Source: Cognatundibacterium luofuense (lineage in GTDB: Bacteria > Pseudomonadota > Gammaproteobacteria > Burkholderiales > Burkholderiaceae_D). From it: DNA of 64,000 nt. Positions 18,611 through 29,131 of this stretch are shown in pieces (positions within the stretch are counted from its first letter, which is position 1; each line of letters begins with the position of its first letter). Made by a program: the position numbers and the translations under genes. The notes under the pieces were generated by a model. That model did not search any database. It saw nothing but the letters and a program-made list of their open reading frames with translations, and was not told the DNA's origin. Location of the stretch: positions 62,001 to 126,000 of the forward strand of contig NZ_JAGSPN010000011.1 of NCBI RefSeq assembly GCF_018139685.1, given 5' to 3'.

Positions 18611-20002
18611 TCAGGATTCACTGTCACCGTAAATGGAGAGTGAACCCACATAATTATCGAATTTCGTATATTCACCGAGGAATGTCAGACGCACACTGCC
18701 AATCGGACCATTACGCTGCTTACCGATAATAATCTCAGCAGTGCCTTTGTCGGGCGAATCCGGGTTGTACACCTGATCGCGGTAAATAAACATAATCACG
18801 TCGGCATCCTGTTCAATAGCGCCAGATTCACGCAAATCGGACATCACAGGACGTTTGTTCGGACGTTGCTCCAGCGAGCGGTTCAGCTGCGACAGCGCAA
18901 TGACCGGACAATGCAACTCTTTCGCCAGCCCTTTCAGGCTTCGCGAAATTTCAGAAATTTCCGTCGCACGGTTTTCACCGGAAACGTTGGCAGACATCAG
19001 CTGCAGGTAGTCGACGATAATCAGCCCAAGCTTGCCACACTGACGAGCCAGACGACGTGAGCGTGCGCGCAATTCAATCGGACTCAGCGCGGGCGTCTCA
19101 TCAATATACAGCTGCGCTTCATTCATCTTCTGAATCGCATACGTCAGTTTAGGCCAGTCTTCGTCACTCAGCTTACCAATCCGCAGACGGCTCTGATCAA
19201 GACGACCAACCGAACCCAGCATACGCATCGCAAGCTGCGCACCGCCCATCTCCATCGAGAATACAGCGACAGGCAAACCGCTGTCGATTGCAACGTTTTC
19301 ACCGATATTCAGCGAAAAAGCCGTTTTACCCATCGACGGACGTCCGGCCACAATCACCAGATCTCCCGGCTGCAAACCGGAAGTCATACGATCCAGATCG
19401 ACAAAACCAGTAGGCACACCGGTGATGTCGCCCTGATTGTCGCGGTTATACAATTCGTCAATCCGCTCAACCACTTGTGTCAGCAGAGGCTGAATCGCCT
19501 GAAAACCTGCGGCACCGCGTGAACCTTCTTCGGCGATGGCAAAAATCTTGGATTCCGCCTCATCCAGAATCTTTTTGACTTCTTTACCCTGCGGTGCCAG
19601 CGCCGTCGAAGCAATTTCATCGGCAGCGGTAATCAGCTTACGCAAGACACCGCGATCACGGACAATCTCAGCATAGCGCCGGATATTGGCAGCGGAAGGT
19701 GTATTTTGCGCCAGCGCGTTCAGATAGGTCAGACCTCCAACCTCTTCCGCCTTGCCCAGTACCGTCAGTGCTTCATAAACCGTAATCACGTCAGCAGGCT
19801 TGGCACTGTTAATCAGCCTGACCATGCACTGAAAAATGATACGGTGGTCGTACCTGTAAAAATCTTCTTCGGTGATGTAATCGGCAATGCGATCCCATGC
19901 GGCATTATCAAGCAACAAACCTCCAAGCACGGATTGCTCCGCCTCAATCGAATGAGGAGGAACGCGGAGGGCATCAATTTGCGGATCAGAAGCAGCTTTC
20001 AT
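18611..20002 (-). CDS. dnaB: Replicative DNA helicase DnaB
   Basis: Hexameric 5'-3' helicase at the replication fork. The N-terminal primase-interaction domain (PHSIEAEQSVLGGLLLDN) is followed by the RecA-like domain with Walker A GRPSMGKTAF, Walker B LIIVDYLQLM and the SQLNRSLEQRPNKRP arginine-finger region. From the ATG at 20002 it has 463 residues. An in-frame ATG at 20011 gives three more residues and has an AGG nearby, and is nearly as good. The terminator after rplI lies upstream, so dnaB is probably a separate unit despite sharing the ribosomal protein neighbourhood. No intein is present. Confidence 0.96.
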   Translation of the reverse strand: MKAASDPQIDALRVPPHSIEAEQSVLGGLLLDNAAWDRIADYITEEDFYRYDHRIIFQCMVRLINSAKPADVITVYEALTVLGKAEEVGGLTYLNALAQNTPSAANIRRYAEIVRDRGVLRKLITAADEIASTALAPQGKEVKKILDEAESKIFAIAEEGSRGAAGFQAIQPLLTQVVERIDELYNRDNQGDITGVPTGFVDLDRMTSGLQPGDLVIVAGRPSMGKTAFSLNIGENVAIDSGLPVAVFSMEMGGAQLAMRMLGSVGRLDQSRLRIGKLSDEDWPKLTYAIQKMNEAQLYIDETPALSPIELRARSRRLARQCGKLGLIIVDYLQLMSANVSGENRATEISEISRSLKGLAKELHCPVIALSQLNRSLEQRPNKRPVMSDLRESGAIEQDADVIMFIYRDQVYNPDSPDKGTAEIIIGKQRNGPIGSVRLTFLGEYTKFDNYVGSLSIYGDSES

Positions 20003-20109
20003 GGCGCGCATTATACCTGCATATTCACAGCGGAACGAAGCAAAGCAAGCCGCCACTGTTCCTGTTCATATGCAACAACACTAAATAAATGATTTAAACA
20101 ATTTCCCAA

Positions 20110-20143
20110 CAAAAAACAAAAAAGCCGGGAGCAAGCTCCCGGC
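20110..20143 (-). terminator. Terminator after rplI
   Basis: A perfect eight-base GCCGGGAG / CTCCCGGC stem with CAAG loop, followed on the minus strand by a long U-rich tract. It closes the rpsF operon before dnaB. Confidence 0.9.
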
Positions 20144-20163
20144 TTTTCGTTCAGCGTGTTGAA

Positions 20164-20613
20164 TTACGCTTCAGCAACAACAGCAACTGTTACGTCTACA
20201 ACAACGTCAGTATGCAGTGCAACTGCAACAGCGAACTCACCAGTTGTTTTCAGTGGGCCTTGTGGCAGGCGCACTTGTGATTTTTCTACGGTGAAACCTT
20301 GTTTCGCCAGCGCGTCAGCGATGTCGAAGTTGGTTACGGAACCGAACAGACGACCGTCAACGCCGGCTTTCTGCGCAACTTCAACTTTCAGGCCAGACAG
20401 TTTTTCACCGCTTGCTTGTGCAGCAGCCAGTTTTTCAGCAGCTGCTTTTTCCAGATCAGCGCGTTTTGCTTCGAATTCAGCAATCGCTGCTTCAGTCGCA
20501 CGGCGAGCCTTGCGCTGAGGAATCAGGAAGTTACGTGCGTAACCATCTTTAACGCGAACTACGTCACCCAGGTTGCCCAGATTAACGACTTTTTCCAGCA
20601 GAATAACTTGCAT
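20164..20613 (-). CDS. rplI: Ribosomal protein bL9
   Basis: Large-subunit protein with an N-terminal domain that binds 23S rRNA and a long helix. The opening [33 protein letters not shown] is diagnostic. It has 149 residues. Last gene of the rpsF-priB-rpsR-rplI operon, preceded by AGGAGAAAA and closed by a strong terminator. Confidence 0.98.
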   Translation of the reverse strand: MQVILLEKVVNLGNLGDVVRVKDGYARNFLIPQRKARRATEAAIAEFEAKRADLEKAAAEKLAAAQASGEKLSGLKVEVAQKAGVDGRLFGSVTNFDIADALAKQGFTVEKSQVRLPQGPLKTTGEFAVAVALHTDVVVDVTVAVVAEA

Positions 20614-20640
20614 ATTTTTCTCCTAATTTCCTGTCGTTAA

Positions 20641-20925
20641 TTACGCTGTGTGCAGATCAGTGTATGGCAACAGAGCGAGATAACGAGCACGTTTGATCGC
20701 TGTATCCACTTGACGCTGATACAGAGCTTTAGTGCCTGTCAGACGTGCTGGCATAATTTTGCCGTTTTCTTGGACGAAATCTTTCAGAGTGTCAACGTCT
20801 TTGTAGTCAACACGCTCAACCTGCGCTGCTGTGAAGCGGCAGAATTTTTTGCGTTTGAACAGTGGATTTTGTTGCTGACGCTTTTGCTTCAGTTTGCTTT
20901 TGTCAAATTTTTTACCGAATGCCAT
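20641..20925 (-). CDS. rpsR: Ribosomal protein bS18
   Basis: Small-subunit protein that binds 16S rRNA with bS6. It contains the conserved [32 protein letters not shown] and [13 protein letters not shown] segments. It has 94 residues, slightly longer than E. coli (75), with an N-terminal basic extension typical of betaproteobacteria. It lies nine bases after priB. Confidence 0.98.
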   Translation of the reverse strand: MAFGKKFDKSKLKQKRQQQNPLFKRKKFCRFTAAQVERVDYKDVDTLKDFVQENGKIMPARLTGTKALYQRQVDTAIKRARYLALLPYTDLHTA

Positions 20926-20934
20926 GTTAGGCTC

Positions 20935-21234
20935 CTAATCAAGTCTGAGAATCTCAAATTCTGAAATATGCAGAACGAGACTTTTACTGTTTCGATTCTT
21001 GCGACACAGAAAACCCTGAACCATCAACTCAGTTCCCGCCGGAATTTGCGCAAAACGCGCTGCTTGCGGCCCCGCTACCAGTGCAGTGATTTCCATCTCT
21101 GCGATTCGCTGATAACCGGCTTCGCTCTGTTCCGAACGGTGACTTAATATTGCCGTCGCCACCGAAATTCCCGCCGGGGTATGCCTGAGTGCTTCTTTTT
21201 CCAGCACAGAGGCACGAAGTTGTAACTGATTCAA
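20935..21234 (-). CDS. priB: Primosomal replication protein N (PriB)
   Basis: Single OB-fold protein that helps PriA reload DnaB at stalled forks. It begins MNQLQLRASVLEKEALRHTPAGI, shows the strand pattern of the OB fold (LVLHISEFEIL) and has 99 residues. Its place between rpsF and rpsR is the standard arrangement in beta- and gammaproteobacteria. The role in restart fits with dnaB downstream. Confidence 0.94.
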   Translation of the reverse strand: MNQLQLRASVLEKEALRHTPAGISVATAILSHRSEQSEAGYQRIAEMEITALVAGPQAARFAQIPAGTELMVQGFLCRKNRNSKSLVLHISEFEILRLD

Positions 21235-21257
21235 ATTTTCTGCATTACCGTAAGGAA

Positions 21258-21626
21258 TTAAGCTGCAGAAGCTTCAGCGCGTTGTGCTTTCGCTGCGTCT
21301 TCTTTTTGAACTGCTTTCATCATTGGAGATGGTGCAGTTTCAGCTTTTTTCATTTTTACGGTCAGGTGACGCAGAACTGCATCGTTGAAGCGGAAGGAAG
21401 TTTCCAGCTCAGCCAGAGTTTCAGCGTCGCACTCGATGTTCATGCAAACATAGTGTGCTTTAGCCAGTTTCTGGATCATGTAAGCCAGTTGACGACGACC
21501 CCAGTCTTCAACGCGATGGATCTGACCACCACGTGTAGTAACAGTAGACTTGTAACGTTCGATCATTGCAGGCACTTGCTCGCTTTGATCCGGATGAACG
21601 ATAAATACGATTTCGTAATGACGCAT
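21258..21626 (-). CDS. rpsF: Ribosomal protein bS6
   Basis: Small-subunit protein that pairs with bS18. [25 protein letters not shown] and the [17 protein letters not shown] segment are characteristic. It has 122 residues with an alanine-rich tail. A good AGGAG lies just upstream. First gene of the operon, with a promoter and leader hairpin upstream. Confidence 0.98.
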   Translation of the reverse strand: MRHYEIVFIVHPDQSEQVPAMIERYKSTVTTRGGQIHRVEDWGRRQLAYMIQKLAKAHYVCMNIECDAETLAELETSFRFNDAVLRHLTVKMKKAETAPSPMMKAVQKEDAAKAQRAEASAA

Positions 21627-21654
21627 ATATTCTCCTTGTGGACAATAAAAACAG

Positions 21655-21682
21655 CCTGCCTCAGCGTCAACTCGAGTGCAGG
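21655..21682 (-). promoter_or_regulatory. Leader hairpin before rpsF
   Basis: CCTGC-CTC and GAG-GCAGG arms pair with a one-base bulge inside the predicted rpsF leader. Autoregulatory bS6:bS18 leaders are known in other bacteria, but I cannot see their specific conserved loop, so the role is a guess. Confidence 0.35.
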
Positions 21683-21698
21683 AAGAGGAAAGCGCAAG

Positions 21699-21727
21699 AG
21701 TTTAACCCAGTTTCAGGATCGTGACAA
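21699..21727 (-). promoter_or_regulatory. Predicted rpsF operon promoter
   Basis: Minus strand TTGTCA (21722-21727), 17-base spacer, TAAACT (21699-21704). Transcription would start near 21692, giving a leader of about 65 bases. Confidence 0.55.
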
Positions 21728-21857
21728 ACATTTCCTGCATGTGAGCGTAATCTGCGCGCGCCAGCAATAAGCTGTCGTCGAGCCGCCATCGTCAGAAAAA
21801 AGAAATAACCGGCGATTCTAGGCGATTCCAAAGGAAAGACTTGCTTTCCGAAGCGCA

Positions 21858-21873
21858 CTGTATAAAAATACAG
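21858..21873. promoter_or_regulatory. LexA box 1
   Basis: CTGTATAAAAATACAG, a near-consensus CTG-N10-CAG SOS operator, 48 bases before the lexA start. Confidence 0.92.
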
Positions 21874-21874
21874 A

Positions 21875-21890
21875 CTGCTTATACATACAG
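21875..21890. promoter_or_regulatory. LexA box 2
   Basis: CTGCTTATACATACAG, a second CTG-N10-CAG operator one base after box 1. Two adjacent boxes are the usual autoregulatory arrangement at lexA. Confidence 0.85.
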
Positions 21891-21921
21891 CTGTTTTAAT
21901 TCACACTGCGCTTATCAAATC

Positions 21922-22575
21922 ATGCTTAAACTCACCGGCAGACAGGAACAAATCCTGAAACTGATCAAAGATGCTATTGATCAGACTGGCTTTCCACCGA
22001 CCCGTGCCGAAATTGCCCGCCAGCTCGGCTATCGCTCCACTAACGCTGCTGAGGAGCACTTACAAGCACTGGCGCGCAAGGGTGTCATTGAAATTGCAGC
22101 AGGCACATCGCGCGGAATTCGCTTACTCGAATCAAGCTTATCCAGCCACATTACTGAAACGCCGTCGAAATTAGCAGATGCGGTAAGGCAGTTATCCATT
22201 CCACTGATTGGTCGCGTCGCAGCTGGCTCCCCTATTCTGGCTTCAGAACATATCGAGCAACATTATCAGGTTGATCCTGGTTTATTCTCTGCAACACCAG
22301 ACTTTCTACTGAAAGTACGCGGCATGTCCATGCGTGACGCTGGCATATTAGATGGCGACTTGCTAGCTGTAAAACGCACAGATCAAGCTCGCAATGGTCA
22401 GATTGTGGTCGCAAGACTGGGCGAAGATGTGACCGTCAAGCGATATCGCAAAACAGATCGTCTGATTGAATTACTTCCAGAGAACCCTGACTACGATATT
22501 ATCCAGATTAATTCTGAGGAATCAGAATTTCATCTGGAGGGACTAGCAGTTGGACTGATGCGCAACTGGGTCTGA
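21922..22575 (+). CDS. lexA: SOS repressor LexA
   Basis: Represses the SOS regulon and self-cleaves when RecA filaments form. The start at 21922 ([15 protein letters not shown]) is set by family conservation and lies downstream of both operators; an open frame reaching 21841 runs through the operators and is not coding. The winged helix-turn-helix ([24 protein letters not shown]) is at about 20-55. The Ala-Gly cleavage site is in RVAAGSP, the catalytic serine in VRGMSMRD and the catalytic lysine in LLAVKRT. It has 217 residues. It is convergent with lon over a shared terminator. Confidence 0.98.
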   Translation: MLKLTGRQEQILKLIKDAIDQTGFPPTRAEIARQLGYRSTNAAEEHLQALARKGVIEIAAGTSRGIRLLESSLSSHITETPSKLADAVRQLSIPLIGRVAAGSPILASEHIEQHYQVDPGLFSATPDFLLKVRGMSMRDAGILDGDLLAVKRTDQARNGQIVVARLGEDVTVKRYRKTDRLIELLPENPDYDIIQINSEESEFHLEGLAVGLMRNWV

Positions 22576-22592
22576 AACACCCGATGCGTCAT

Positions 22593-22629
22593 AAATAAAA
22601 AACGCACCTGACAGGTGCGTTTTTTATTT
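22593..22629. terminator. Bidirectional terminator between lexA and lon
   Basis: A perfect palindrome with 18-base arms around one central base, ACGCACCTG / CAGGTGCGT at its heart with A-rich and T-rich flanks, so it ends both convergent genes. Confidence 0.95.
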
Positions 22630-22685
22630 GGATGTGCCGGAACTTCATTTCCGGCACACAATTTTTCATACAAAAACATTAATAG

Positions 22686-25094
22686 TTAATGCTTAATCAC
22701 TGAAGACTCATTTGTTGACTCAGGTTTTGCCTGAACAGCTTCCACCGGCGCATCTTCCTTTACCGGCTCCGGCTGGCGTTCGAGGGCCACTTCGAGCACT
22801 TTATCGATCCAGCGTACCGGAATAATTTCCAGCTTGTTTTTCACGCTCTCAGGAATATCAGCCAGATCTTTAGCATTGTCCTCCGGAATCAAAACCGTCT
22901 TGATTCCGCCACGCTGGGCTGCAAGCAGCTTCTCTTTCAACCCACCGATAGGAAGCACTTCGCCACGCAGAGTAATTTCACCGGTCATTGCAACATCAGC
23001 ACGAACAGGAATCCCTGTAAATACAGATACCAATGCTGTCGTCATTGCGATACCTGCGGAAGGGCCATCTTTTGGCGTTGCGCCTTCCGGTACATGTATA
23101 TGAATATCGGATTTTTCAAACACATCTGCCGATACACCAAGTCGTTTCGCCCGGCTACGAACAACTGTGCGGGCAGCCTCAATAGACTCCTTCATCACGT
23201 CGCCAAGTGTGCCAGTACGAATAACACCACCTTTACCCGGCACCTGTACCGCTTCGATAGTCAGCAAATCGCCACCGACCTCCGTCCATGCCAAGCCAAC
23301 AACCTGCCCGATCTGATTCTCTTTCGCAGCAAGTCCGAAATCATAGCGACGTACACCAAGATATTTATCAAGGTTTTTCGACGTTACAGCCAGCTTCTTC
23401 TCACTCTTCTTAAGTAAAAGCATTTTCACGACCTTGCGGCAGATCTTCGAAAGCTCGCGCTCAAGAGAACGTACGCCCGCCTCACGTGTGTAGTAACGGA
23501 TGATGTCACGAATAGCAGATTCAGCAACGCTGATCTCGCCATCCTTCAAACCGTTATTTTTAATTTGCTTCGGCAACAAATAGCGCTGCGCAATACTTGT
23601 CTTTTCGTCTTCCGTATAGCCGGATAAACGAATGACTTCCATCCGGTCCAGCAACGCCGGCGGGATGTTGTAAGAATTCGAAGTCGCAACAAACATCACG
23701 TCAGACAGGTCGAAATCCACTTCGACATAATGATCTGCGAATGTGTGATTTTGTTCCGGATCTAATACCTCAAGCAAAGCTGAAGATGGGTCACCTCTGA
23801 AGTCAGCGCCCATTTTATCGACTTCATCCAACAAAAACAGAGGGTTGCGCACGCCGACCTTAGACAAACTCTGCAAAATTTTCCCTGGCATAGAACCGAT
23901 GTAAGTACGGCGATGACCGCGGATTTCCGCCTCATCACGAACACCACCAAGTGCCATTCGAACAAATTTACGATTCGTCGCACGAGCAATTGACTGCCCC
24001 AGAGAAGTTTTACCTACTCCAGGCGGACCTACCAGACACAAAATTGGTGCCTTAACCTTATCCACACGCTGCTGGACCGCGAGGTATTCAAGAATACGTT
24101 CTTTCACTTTCTCCAGACCGTAATGCTCATCCTCAAGCACTTTCTCAGCGTGAACCAGATCACTATTCACCTTAGATTTTTTCTTCCAAGGCAAATTTAC
24201 CAGCGTATCAATATAGTTGCGCACGACTGTCGCTTCTGCGGACATTGGCGACATCATTTTGAGCTTTTTCAACTCAGCCTGAGCCTTGTCTTTCGCTTCC
24301 TTTGGCATTTTGGCTGCGATGATTTTTTTCTCAAGTTCTTCGAGATCAGCGCCTTCGTCTCCCTCGCCCAGCTCTTTCTGAATTGCTTTCACCTGCTCAT
24401 TCAGATAATACTCACGCTGCGACTTTTCCATCTGACGCTTAACGCGTCCGCGAATGCGCTTCTCAACCTGGAGAATATCCAACTCACCTTCAAGCTGTCC
24501 GAGCAAATGCTCCAGCCGGCCTGAAACACTGAAAATTTCAAGTATTGCCTGCTTCTGCTCAAGCTTTAAAGGCAAGTGTGCAGCGATCGTATCTGCGAGC
24601 CTGCCCGCATCGTCAATTCCAGATAGGGAAGCCAGAATTTCCGGAGGAATTTTCTTATTCAGCTTCACGTACTGATCGAACTGCTGAACAATTGCACGAC
24701 GCATCGCTTCAATTTCAGCATTATCATCGTCATCCGTGGCGAGTGGCTCCAGATCTGCGTAAAAATGCGACTCGGAATCATAAATCTTTTGCACTCTGGC
24801 ACGCTGAGAACCTTCGACCAGCACTTTTACAGTGCCGTCTGGCAATTTCAGCATTTGCAGAATATTGGCCACACAACCAATACTGTAAATATCTTCTGCA
24901 GCCGGTTCATCTTTTGCTGCTGCTTTCTGAGCAGCCAGCATAATACTTTTACCCTGGTCCATTGCTGCTTCCAGGGCTTTAATAGATTTCGGACGCCCCA
25001 CGAATAATGGGATGACCATATGAGGAAAGACCACCACATCGCGGAGAGGCAGAAGTGGAAGTTGCATTTGCTCATCATGTTTTGTCGTTGTCAT
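22686..25094 (-). CDS. lon: ATP-dependent protease Lon
   Basis: Cytosolic AAA+ serine protease for damaged and regulatory proteins. From the ATG at 25094 ([24 protein letters not shown]) it has 802 residues, the usual size. A GAAAGG box lies upstream; the frame open to 25124 is not needed. The N-terminal LAN domain spans about 1-200, the AAA+ module has Walker [13 protein letters not shown] and Walker [11 protein letters not shown], and the Ser-Lys protease dyad is in [13 protein letters not shown] with a later lysine in [10 protein letters not shown]. It lies downstream of clpX but behind a strong terminator, so it should have its own promoter. Confidence 0.97.
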   Translation of the reverse strand: MTTTKHDEQMQLPLLPLRDVVVFPHMVIPLFVGRPKSIKALEAAMDQGKSIMLAAQKAAAKDEPAAEDIYSIGCVANILQMLKLPDGTVKVLVEGSQRARVQKIYDSESHFYADLEPLATDDDDNAEIEAMRRAIVQQFDQYVKLNKKIPPEILASLSGIDDAGRLADTIAAHLPLKLEQKQAILEIFSVSGRLEHLLGQLEGELDILQVEKRIRGRVKRQMEKSQREYYLNEQVKAIQKELGEGDEGADLEELEKKIIAAKMPKEAKDKAQAELKKLKMMSPMSAEATVVRNYIDTLVNLPWKKKSKVNSDLVHAEKVLEDEHYGLEKVKERILEYLAVQQRVDKVKAPILCLVGPPGVGKTSLGQSIARATNRKFVRMALGGVRDEAEIRGHRRTYIGSMPGKILQSLSKVGVRNPLFLLDEVDKMGADFRGDPSSALLEVLDPEQNHTFADHYVEVDFDLSDVMFVATSNSYNIPPALLDRMEVIRLSGYTEDEKTSIAQRYLLPKQIKNNGLKDGEISVAESAIRDIIRYYTREAGVRSLERELSKICRKVVKMLLLKKSEKKLAVTSKNLDKYLGVRRYDFGLAAKENQIGQVVGLAWTEVGGDLLTIEAVQVPGKGGVIRTGTLGDVMKESIEAARTVVRSRAKRLGVSADVFEKSDIHIHVPEGATPKDGPSAGIAMTTALVSVFTGIPVRADVAMTGEITLRGEVLPIGGLKEKLLAAQRGGIKTVLIPEDNAKDLADIPESVKNKLEIIPVRWIDKVLEVALERQPEPVKEDAPVEAVQAKPESTNESSVIKH

Positions 25095-25167
25095 GGCGCA
25101 CCTTTCATAAATACTTGTGAACAATGTTGGCGCTTTAGGCTAAAACACAAGCCCACCAATCAAAAAT

Positions 25168-25210
25168 AAATAAAAAAAGCCACCCGCAACTTTACCCGGG
25201 TGGCTTTTCT
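25168..25210 (-). terminator. clpX terminator
   Basis: Twelve-base arms AAAAGCCACCCG / CGGGTGGCTTTT (25175-25186, 25197-25208), about 75 bases past the clpX stop. Confidence 0.9.
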
Positions 25211-25282
25211 AATCGATAAAGCAGAAATACCGTCAATAACACGCCATAGCATGCACAATCAGCGGCGAACTCCCTGCTTCAC

Positions 25283-26548
25283 TTAACCTCCGGAAACCTT
25301 CGGCTGCTCACGATATATGATCAGAGGTTTAGCTCCCTGAGTGATCGTGTTCTCATCAATTACGACCTTTTCAACATTCTGATGGCTTGGCAAGTCAAAC
25401 ATAATGTCCAGCAAAGCATGCTCAAGAATAGAACGCAAACCACGCGCTCCGGTTTTGCGGGCAATTGCTTTTTTTGCGATCGCAGTCAACGCCGATGGAC
25501 GAATATCCAGCTCAGCACCTTCCATCTCAAGCAATTTTGAATACTGTTTAATCAATGCATTTTTCGGCTCAACCAGAATTTCGATTAGGGCAGCCTCATC
25601 AAGCTCGCTCAGAGTAGCGACAACTGGCAGACGACCAATCAGCTCAGGAATCAGACCAAACTTAATCAGATCCTGCGATTCAACATCATGCAACAGCTCT
25701 GTAGTGCTTTTGTCATTAGGGCTCTTTACGCTCGCAGCAAATCCAATACTACTTTTCTCTGAGCGGTCGGAAATAATTTTTGCGAGACCATCAAACGCCC
25801 CACCACAAATAAACAGGATATTTGTGGTATCGATTTGTATGAAATCCTGATTCGGATGCTTACGCCCACCCTGCGGCGGCACAGAGGCCATTGTTCCTTC
25901 TACCAGCTTCAAAAGGGCTTGCTGAACACCCTCGCCGGACACATCACGTGTAATCGATGGATTGTCAGATTTGCGGGAGATTTTATCGATTTCGTCGATG
26001 TAAACGATCCCTTTTTGCGCCTTTTCAACTTCGTAATTGCAATTTTGCAGCAATTTTTGAATAATGTTTTCTACATCCTCACCAACATAACCAGCTTCGG
26101 TAAGGGTAGTCGCATCTGCAATAACGAAAGGCACATTCAACATACGTGCAAGTGTCTGCGCCAGCAGTGTCTTACCAGACCCTGTCGGACCAACCAAAAG
26201 AATATTACTTTTTGCCAGCTCAACCTCATCTTTTTTTCCGAGGTGCTTCAGACGTTTGTAATGGTTATATACCGCGACGGCGAGTATTCGTTTAGCTGTG
26301 AACTGACCAATAACATACTGATCCAGCAGATCTGTAATTTCCTTCGGTGTAGGTAAATCATTTTTAGCGTTCGACACTGCATCAACATCCGCAACTTCAT
26401 CACGGATAATGTCGTTACATAAATCGATACACTCATCGCAGATAAATACAGATGGCCCGGCGATCAGCTTTTTCACTTCGTGCTGACTTTTGCCGCAGAA
26501 TGAGCAATACAGTAATTTCTCGCCACTGGAAGACTTTTTATCGGGCAT
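25283..26548 (-). CDS. clpX: ClpX unfoldase (ATPase subunit of ClpXP)
   Basis: Hexameric AAA+ unfoldase that feeds substrates to ClpP. An N-terminal C4 zinc-binding domain has Cys15, Cys18, Cys37 and Cys40 (YCSFCGK, FICDEC). Walker A is [12 protein letters not shown], Walker B is [10 protein letters not shown], the pore motif is GYVGEDV, and the ClpP-docking IGF-type loop is visible as SSIGFAA. The length is 421 residues. It follows clpP with an intervening terminator. Confidence 0.97.
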   Translation of the reverse strand: MPDKKSSSGEKLLYCSFCGKSQHEVKKLIAGPSVFICDECIDLCNDIIRDEVADVDAVSNAKNDLPTPKEITDLLDQYVIGQFTAKRILAVAVYNHYKRLKHLGKKDEVELAKSNILLVGPTGSGKTLLAQTLARMLNVPFVIADATTLTEAGYVGEDVENIIQKLLQNCNYEVEKAQKGIVYIDEIDKISRKSDNPSITRDVSGEGVQQALLKLVEGTMASVPPQGGRKHPNQDFIQIDTTNILFICGGAFDGLAKIISDRSEKSSIGFAASVKSPNDKSTTELLHDVESQDLIKFGLIPELIGRLPVVATLSELDEAALIEILVEPKNALIKQYSKLLEMEGAELDIRPSALTAIAKKAIARKTGARGLRSILEHALLDIMFDLPSHQNVEKVVIDENTITQGAKPLIIYREQPKVSGG

Positions 26549-26665
26549 GGTGTAAATATTTAATTAGCAAGATAAAGAAAAGCATTTATCGCATATTACC
26601 TGCAAAAATTCTTTTCGTCATGGATGGCCTGAAAAAATTGCAAAACACCAACTTCAACAAGCCAA

Positions 26666-26697
26666 AATAAAAAACGCCCGGCAAAACACCGGGCGTT
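26666..26697 (-). terminator. clpP terminator
   Basis: Nine-base arms AACGCCCGG / CCGGGCGTT with a CAAAACA loop and an A run to the left, which is the U tract on the minus strand. Confidence 0.85.
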
Positions 26698-26713
26698 CAT
26701 TAAGGAGTTTATA

Positions 26714-27340
26714 TCAGGCACGATGCTTCAGAACCTGATCAATCAAACCATACTGCGCAGCCTCCTCCGCAGACATGAAGTTATCACGATCCGTATCCCT
26801 GGTAATCTGATCAACAGTTTTACCTGTCTGTTCAGCAAGAATACCGTTCAAACGTTCACGCAGGTAAAGAATTTCCTTGGCCTGAATCTCGATATCTGAT
26901 GCCTGACCCTGCGCACCACCGAGAGGCTGATGAATCATAATCCGGGAATTAGGTAAGGAGAAACGCTTACCTTTTGCACCTGCAGCCAACAAAAATGCTC
27001 CCATTGAAGCGGCCATACCCGTACAAAGGGTAGCCACATCAGGCTTAATGAATTGCATCGTGTCAAAAATCGCCATCCCCGCAGAAACGGAGCCACCCGG
27101 AGAATTAATATAAAGCGAAATATCCTTATCAGGATTTTCACTTTCCAGGAACAAGAGCTGCGCAACTACCAGATTTGCAGTCTGATCGTTAACCGGACCG
27201 ACCAGGAAAATTACGCGCTCTTTGAGAAGTCGGGAGTAGATATCGTATGAACGCTCACCACGCCCGCTCTGCTCAATCACCATAGGCACCATGCCCAGCA
27301 TATTTGTATCTAACGCCGAATTGTGGATGATGCCTGTCAT
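26714..27340 (-). CDS. clpP: ClpP protease subunit
   Basis: Tetradecameric serine peptidase of ClpXP/ClpAP. The catalytic serine is Ser112 in [11 protein letters not shown] and the histidine is His137 in [10 protein letters not shown]; the aspartate follows in TDRDNFMSA. It has 208 residues including a short propeptide. It starts 18 bases after the tig stop, so it is likely transcribed with tig, and ends at its own terminator. Confidence 0.97.
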   Translation of the reverse strand: MTGIIHNSALDTNMLGMVPMVIEQSGRGERSYDIYSRLLKERVIFLVGPVNDQTANLVVAQLLFLESENPDKDISLYINSPGGSVSAGMAIFDTMQFIKPDVATLCTGMAASMGAFLLAAGAKGKRFSLPNSRIMIHQPLGGAQGQASDIEIQAKEILYLRERLNGILAEQTGKTVDQITRDTDRDNFMSAEEAAQYGLIDQVLKHRA

Positions 27341-27358
27341 ATGTGATTTCCTTTGCTA

Positions 27359-28708
27359 TTAAGCAGCAACGTTGTTGCCCATCAATTCATCAAAAGCCAG
27401 CTCTTTCACCGCAACTTTAGCCTTGGCCAAAACGTAGTTAACCACGTTATCTTCCAAAACAAGTGCTTCGACTTCAGCCAGACGATTACGATCGCTGTAG
27501 TAGTATTTAACGACTTGCTGCGGATCTTCGTAGCTTTGCGCGAAATCTTCAACCTGCGCTTTGATCTGCTCAGCAGTTGCTTGCAAGTTATTAGATTTTA
27601 CCAGTTCTGCCAGGATCAAACCAAGACGCACGCGGCGTTCAGCCTGAGGAACAAACAGTTCTTTCGGGAACGGAACATCATTTACTTTCATACCACGCTG
27701 CGCCATATCCTGACGAGTCATCTCAGCCAGACGCTCAGTGTCCTGCTCAACCAGTGCTGTTGGCAGGTCGAAAGTAACTGCACCAACCAATGCGTTCATA
27801 ACGCTGTCTTTGGTTTTTGCTTTTACACGACCACGTACTTCGCGTTCAAGATTTTCCTTGATATCAGCGCGCATTTTTTCGATATCGCCGTTTTCAACGC
27901 CAAGCATCTTTGCGAAGTCAGCATCAACTGCAGGCAAATGTGCCCATTCAACTTTTTTCACAGTGATTGTGAATTCAGCTGTTTTACCGGCAACATCCTT
28001 ACCGTGATAGTCTTCAGGGAAGCTCAGCGGGAAAGACTTGGACTCGCCGGTTTTCAAGCCAATTGTCGCTGCTTCGAACTCAGGCAACATACGGCCTTCA
28101 CCCAGAACGTAAACAAAATCTTCAGCTTTACCGCCCGCAAATTCAACGTCGTCGATCTTACCAACGAAGTCAACAGTTACACGATCGCCGCTTTGCGCGG
28201 AAGTATCGGCACCACCGTCGCCGTGATCACCCTGCTCACCTTTAACGTGGAAATGAACACGTTGCTTACGCAGGATATCAATCGTTTTATCAATTTCCGC
28301 ATCAGTTACATTGCATGCAACCTGATCAACTTCCGCACCGGATAAGTCGCCAATCACAACTTCCGGATAAACTTCAAAAGTCGCATCGAACGCAACAAAA
28401 CCATCTGCAACGCCTTCGCTGCCTTTTGCTTCAATACGAGGAAAACCTGCTACACGCAGATTATTCTCAGCTGCCGCCTGAGCAAACAACTGACCAACTT
28501 TATCGTTCAGAACTTCGGTTTCAACCTGATAACCGTATTGCGCCGCAACCATTTTCATCGGCACTTTACCTGGACGGAAGCCAGGCGCTCTTGCTGTGCG
28601 GGCGCGTACTTTCAAACGCTTTTCGACTTCTGATTTCAAATCAGCGATTGGGAAAGAAATTGTGAGGCGACGCTCCAATTTTTCTAAAGTTTCGACTGCA
28701 GTTGCCAT
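27359..28708 (-). CDS. tig: Trigger factor
   Basis: Ribosome-associated chaperone and peptidyl-prolyl isomerase. The N-terminal ribosome-binding domain contains the GFRPGKVP loop (residue about 43), a central FKBP-like PPIase domain spans about 150-240, and the C-terminal chaperone arms follow. It has 449 residues, close to the family norm. It begins 26 bases downstream of a tRNA-Leu and is followed closely by clpP, the usual tig-clpP order. Confidence 0.97.
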   Translation of the reverse strand: MATAVETLEKLERRLTISFPIADLKSEVEKRLKVRARTARAPGFRPGKVPMKMVAAQYGYQVETEVLNDKVGQLFAQAAAENNLRVAGFPRIEAKGSEGVADGFVAFDATFEVYPEVVIGDLSGAEVDQVACNVTDAEIDKTIDILRKQRVHFHVKGEQGDHGDGGADTSAQSGDRVTVDFVGKIDDVEFAGGKAEDFVYVLGEGRMLPEFEAATIGLKTGESKSFPLSFPEDYHGKDVAGKTAEFTITVKKVEWAHLPAVDADFAKMLGVENGDIEKMRADIKENLEREVRGRVKAKTKDSVMNALVGAVTFDLPTALVEQDTERLAEMTRQDMAQRGMKVNDVPFPKELFVPQAERRVRLGLILAELVKSNNLQATAEQIKAQVEDFAQSYEDPQQVVKYYYSDRNRLAEVEALVLEDNVVNYVLAKAKVAVKELAFDELMGNNVAA

Positions 28709-28734
28709 GAAAATCGTCCAAATAAAAGAGTCTG

Positions 28735-28821
28735 TGGTGCGAGGAGGGGGACTCGAACCCCCACACCATTGCTGGCGTCAGGACCTAAACCTGGTGCGTC
28801 TACCAATTTCGCCATCCTCGC
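28735..28821 (-). tRNA. tRNA-Leu (anticodon TAG)
   Basis: An 87-base cloverleaf with encoded CCA. The acceptor arms GCGAGGA / TCCTCGC pair perfectly, the D arm has AATTGGTAGACGC, the anticodon loop TTTAGGT reads CUA, a long variable arm is present as in class II tRNAs, and the T arm has GGTTCGAGTCC. It lies 26 bases upstream of tig with no terminator between. Confidence 0.97.
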
Positions 28822-29131
28822 AGAATATTGAATTACCAAGCGAAGTAAAACTGACCGGCACAAAAGCAAAGGGCGACAACAGACCTACGCGTCGCCCAAA
28901 ACGAATGCATACGGCATTACAACTTTAGCCCGCTATTCTAGCGGATTTTCTTTCGCTGTGTTTTGTTTTTTTGTTTTTTTCTGATTTTATTGTCAGCAAA
29001 AAGTGATGCGCCAGCCAAGCACTATTCGCATTACTCATCAGTGAAAAGATTTACGCACAATGATTCACCCAATAAAAAGGGCTTGCCGCAGCAAGCCCTT
29101 AGCACAAATCAGCGTTTATCGAATCCAGACT
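28822..29131. other. Intergenic region, RND operon to tRNA-Leu
   Basis: About 310 bases. It holds the RND operon terminator near its left end and a T-rich stretch around 28960-28985, presumably with the tRNA-Leu promoter. Nothing else was recognised. Confidence 0.6.
29073..29100 (-). terminator. RND operon terminator
   Basis: Arms AAGGGCTTGC / GCAAGCCCTT (29077-29086, 29091-29100) with a CGCA loop; the A run on the left is the U tract on the minus strand. Confidence 0.85.

Noticed and set aside
27353-28345. A 330-residue plus-strand open frame
   Set aside because: Antisense to trigger factor; no start signal and no recognisable domain.
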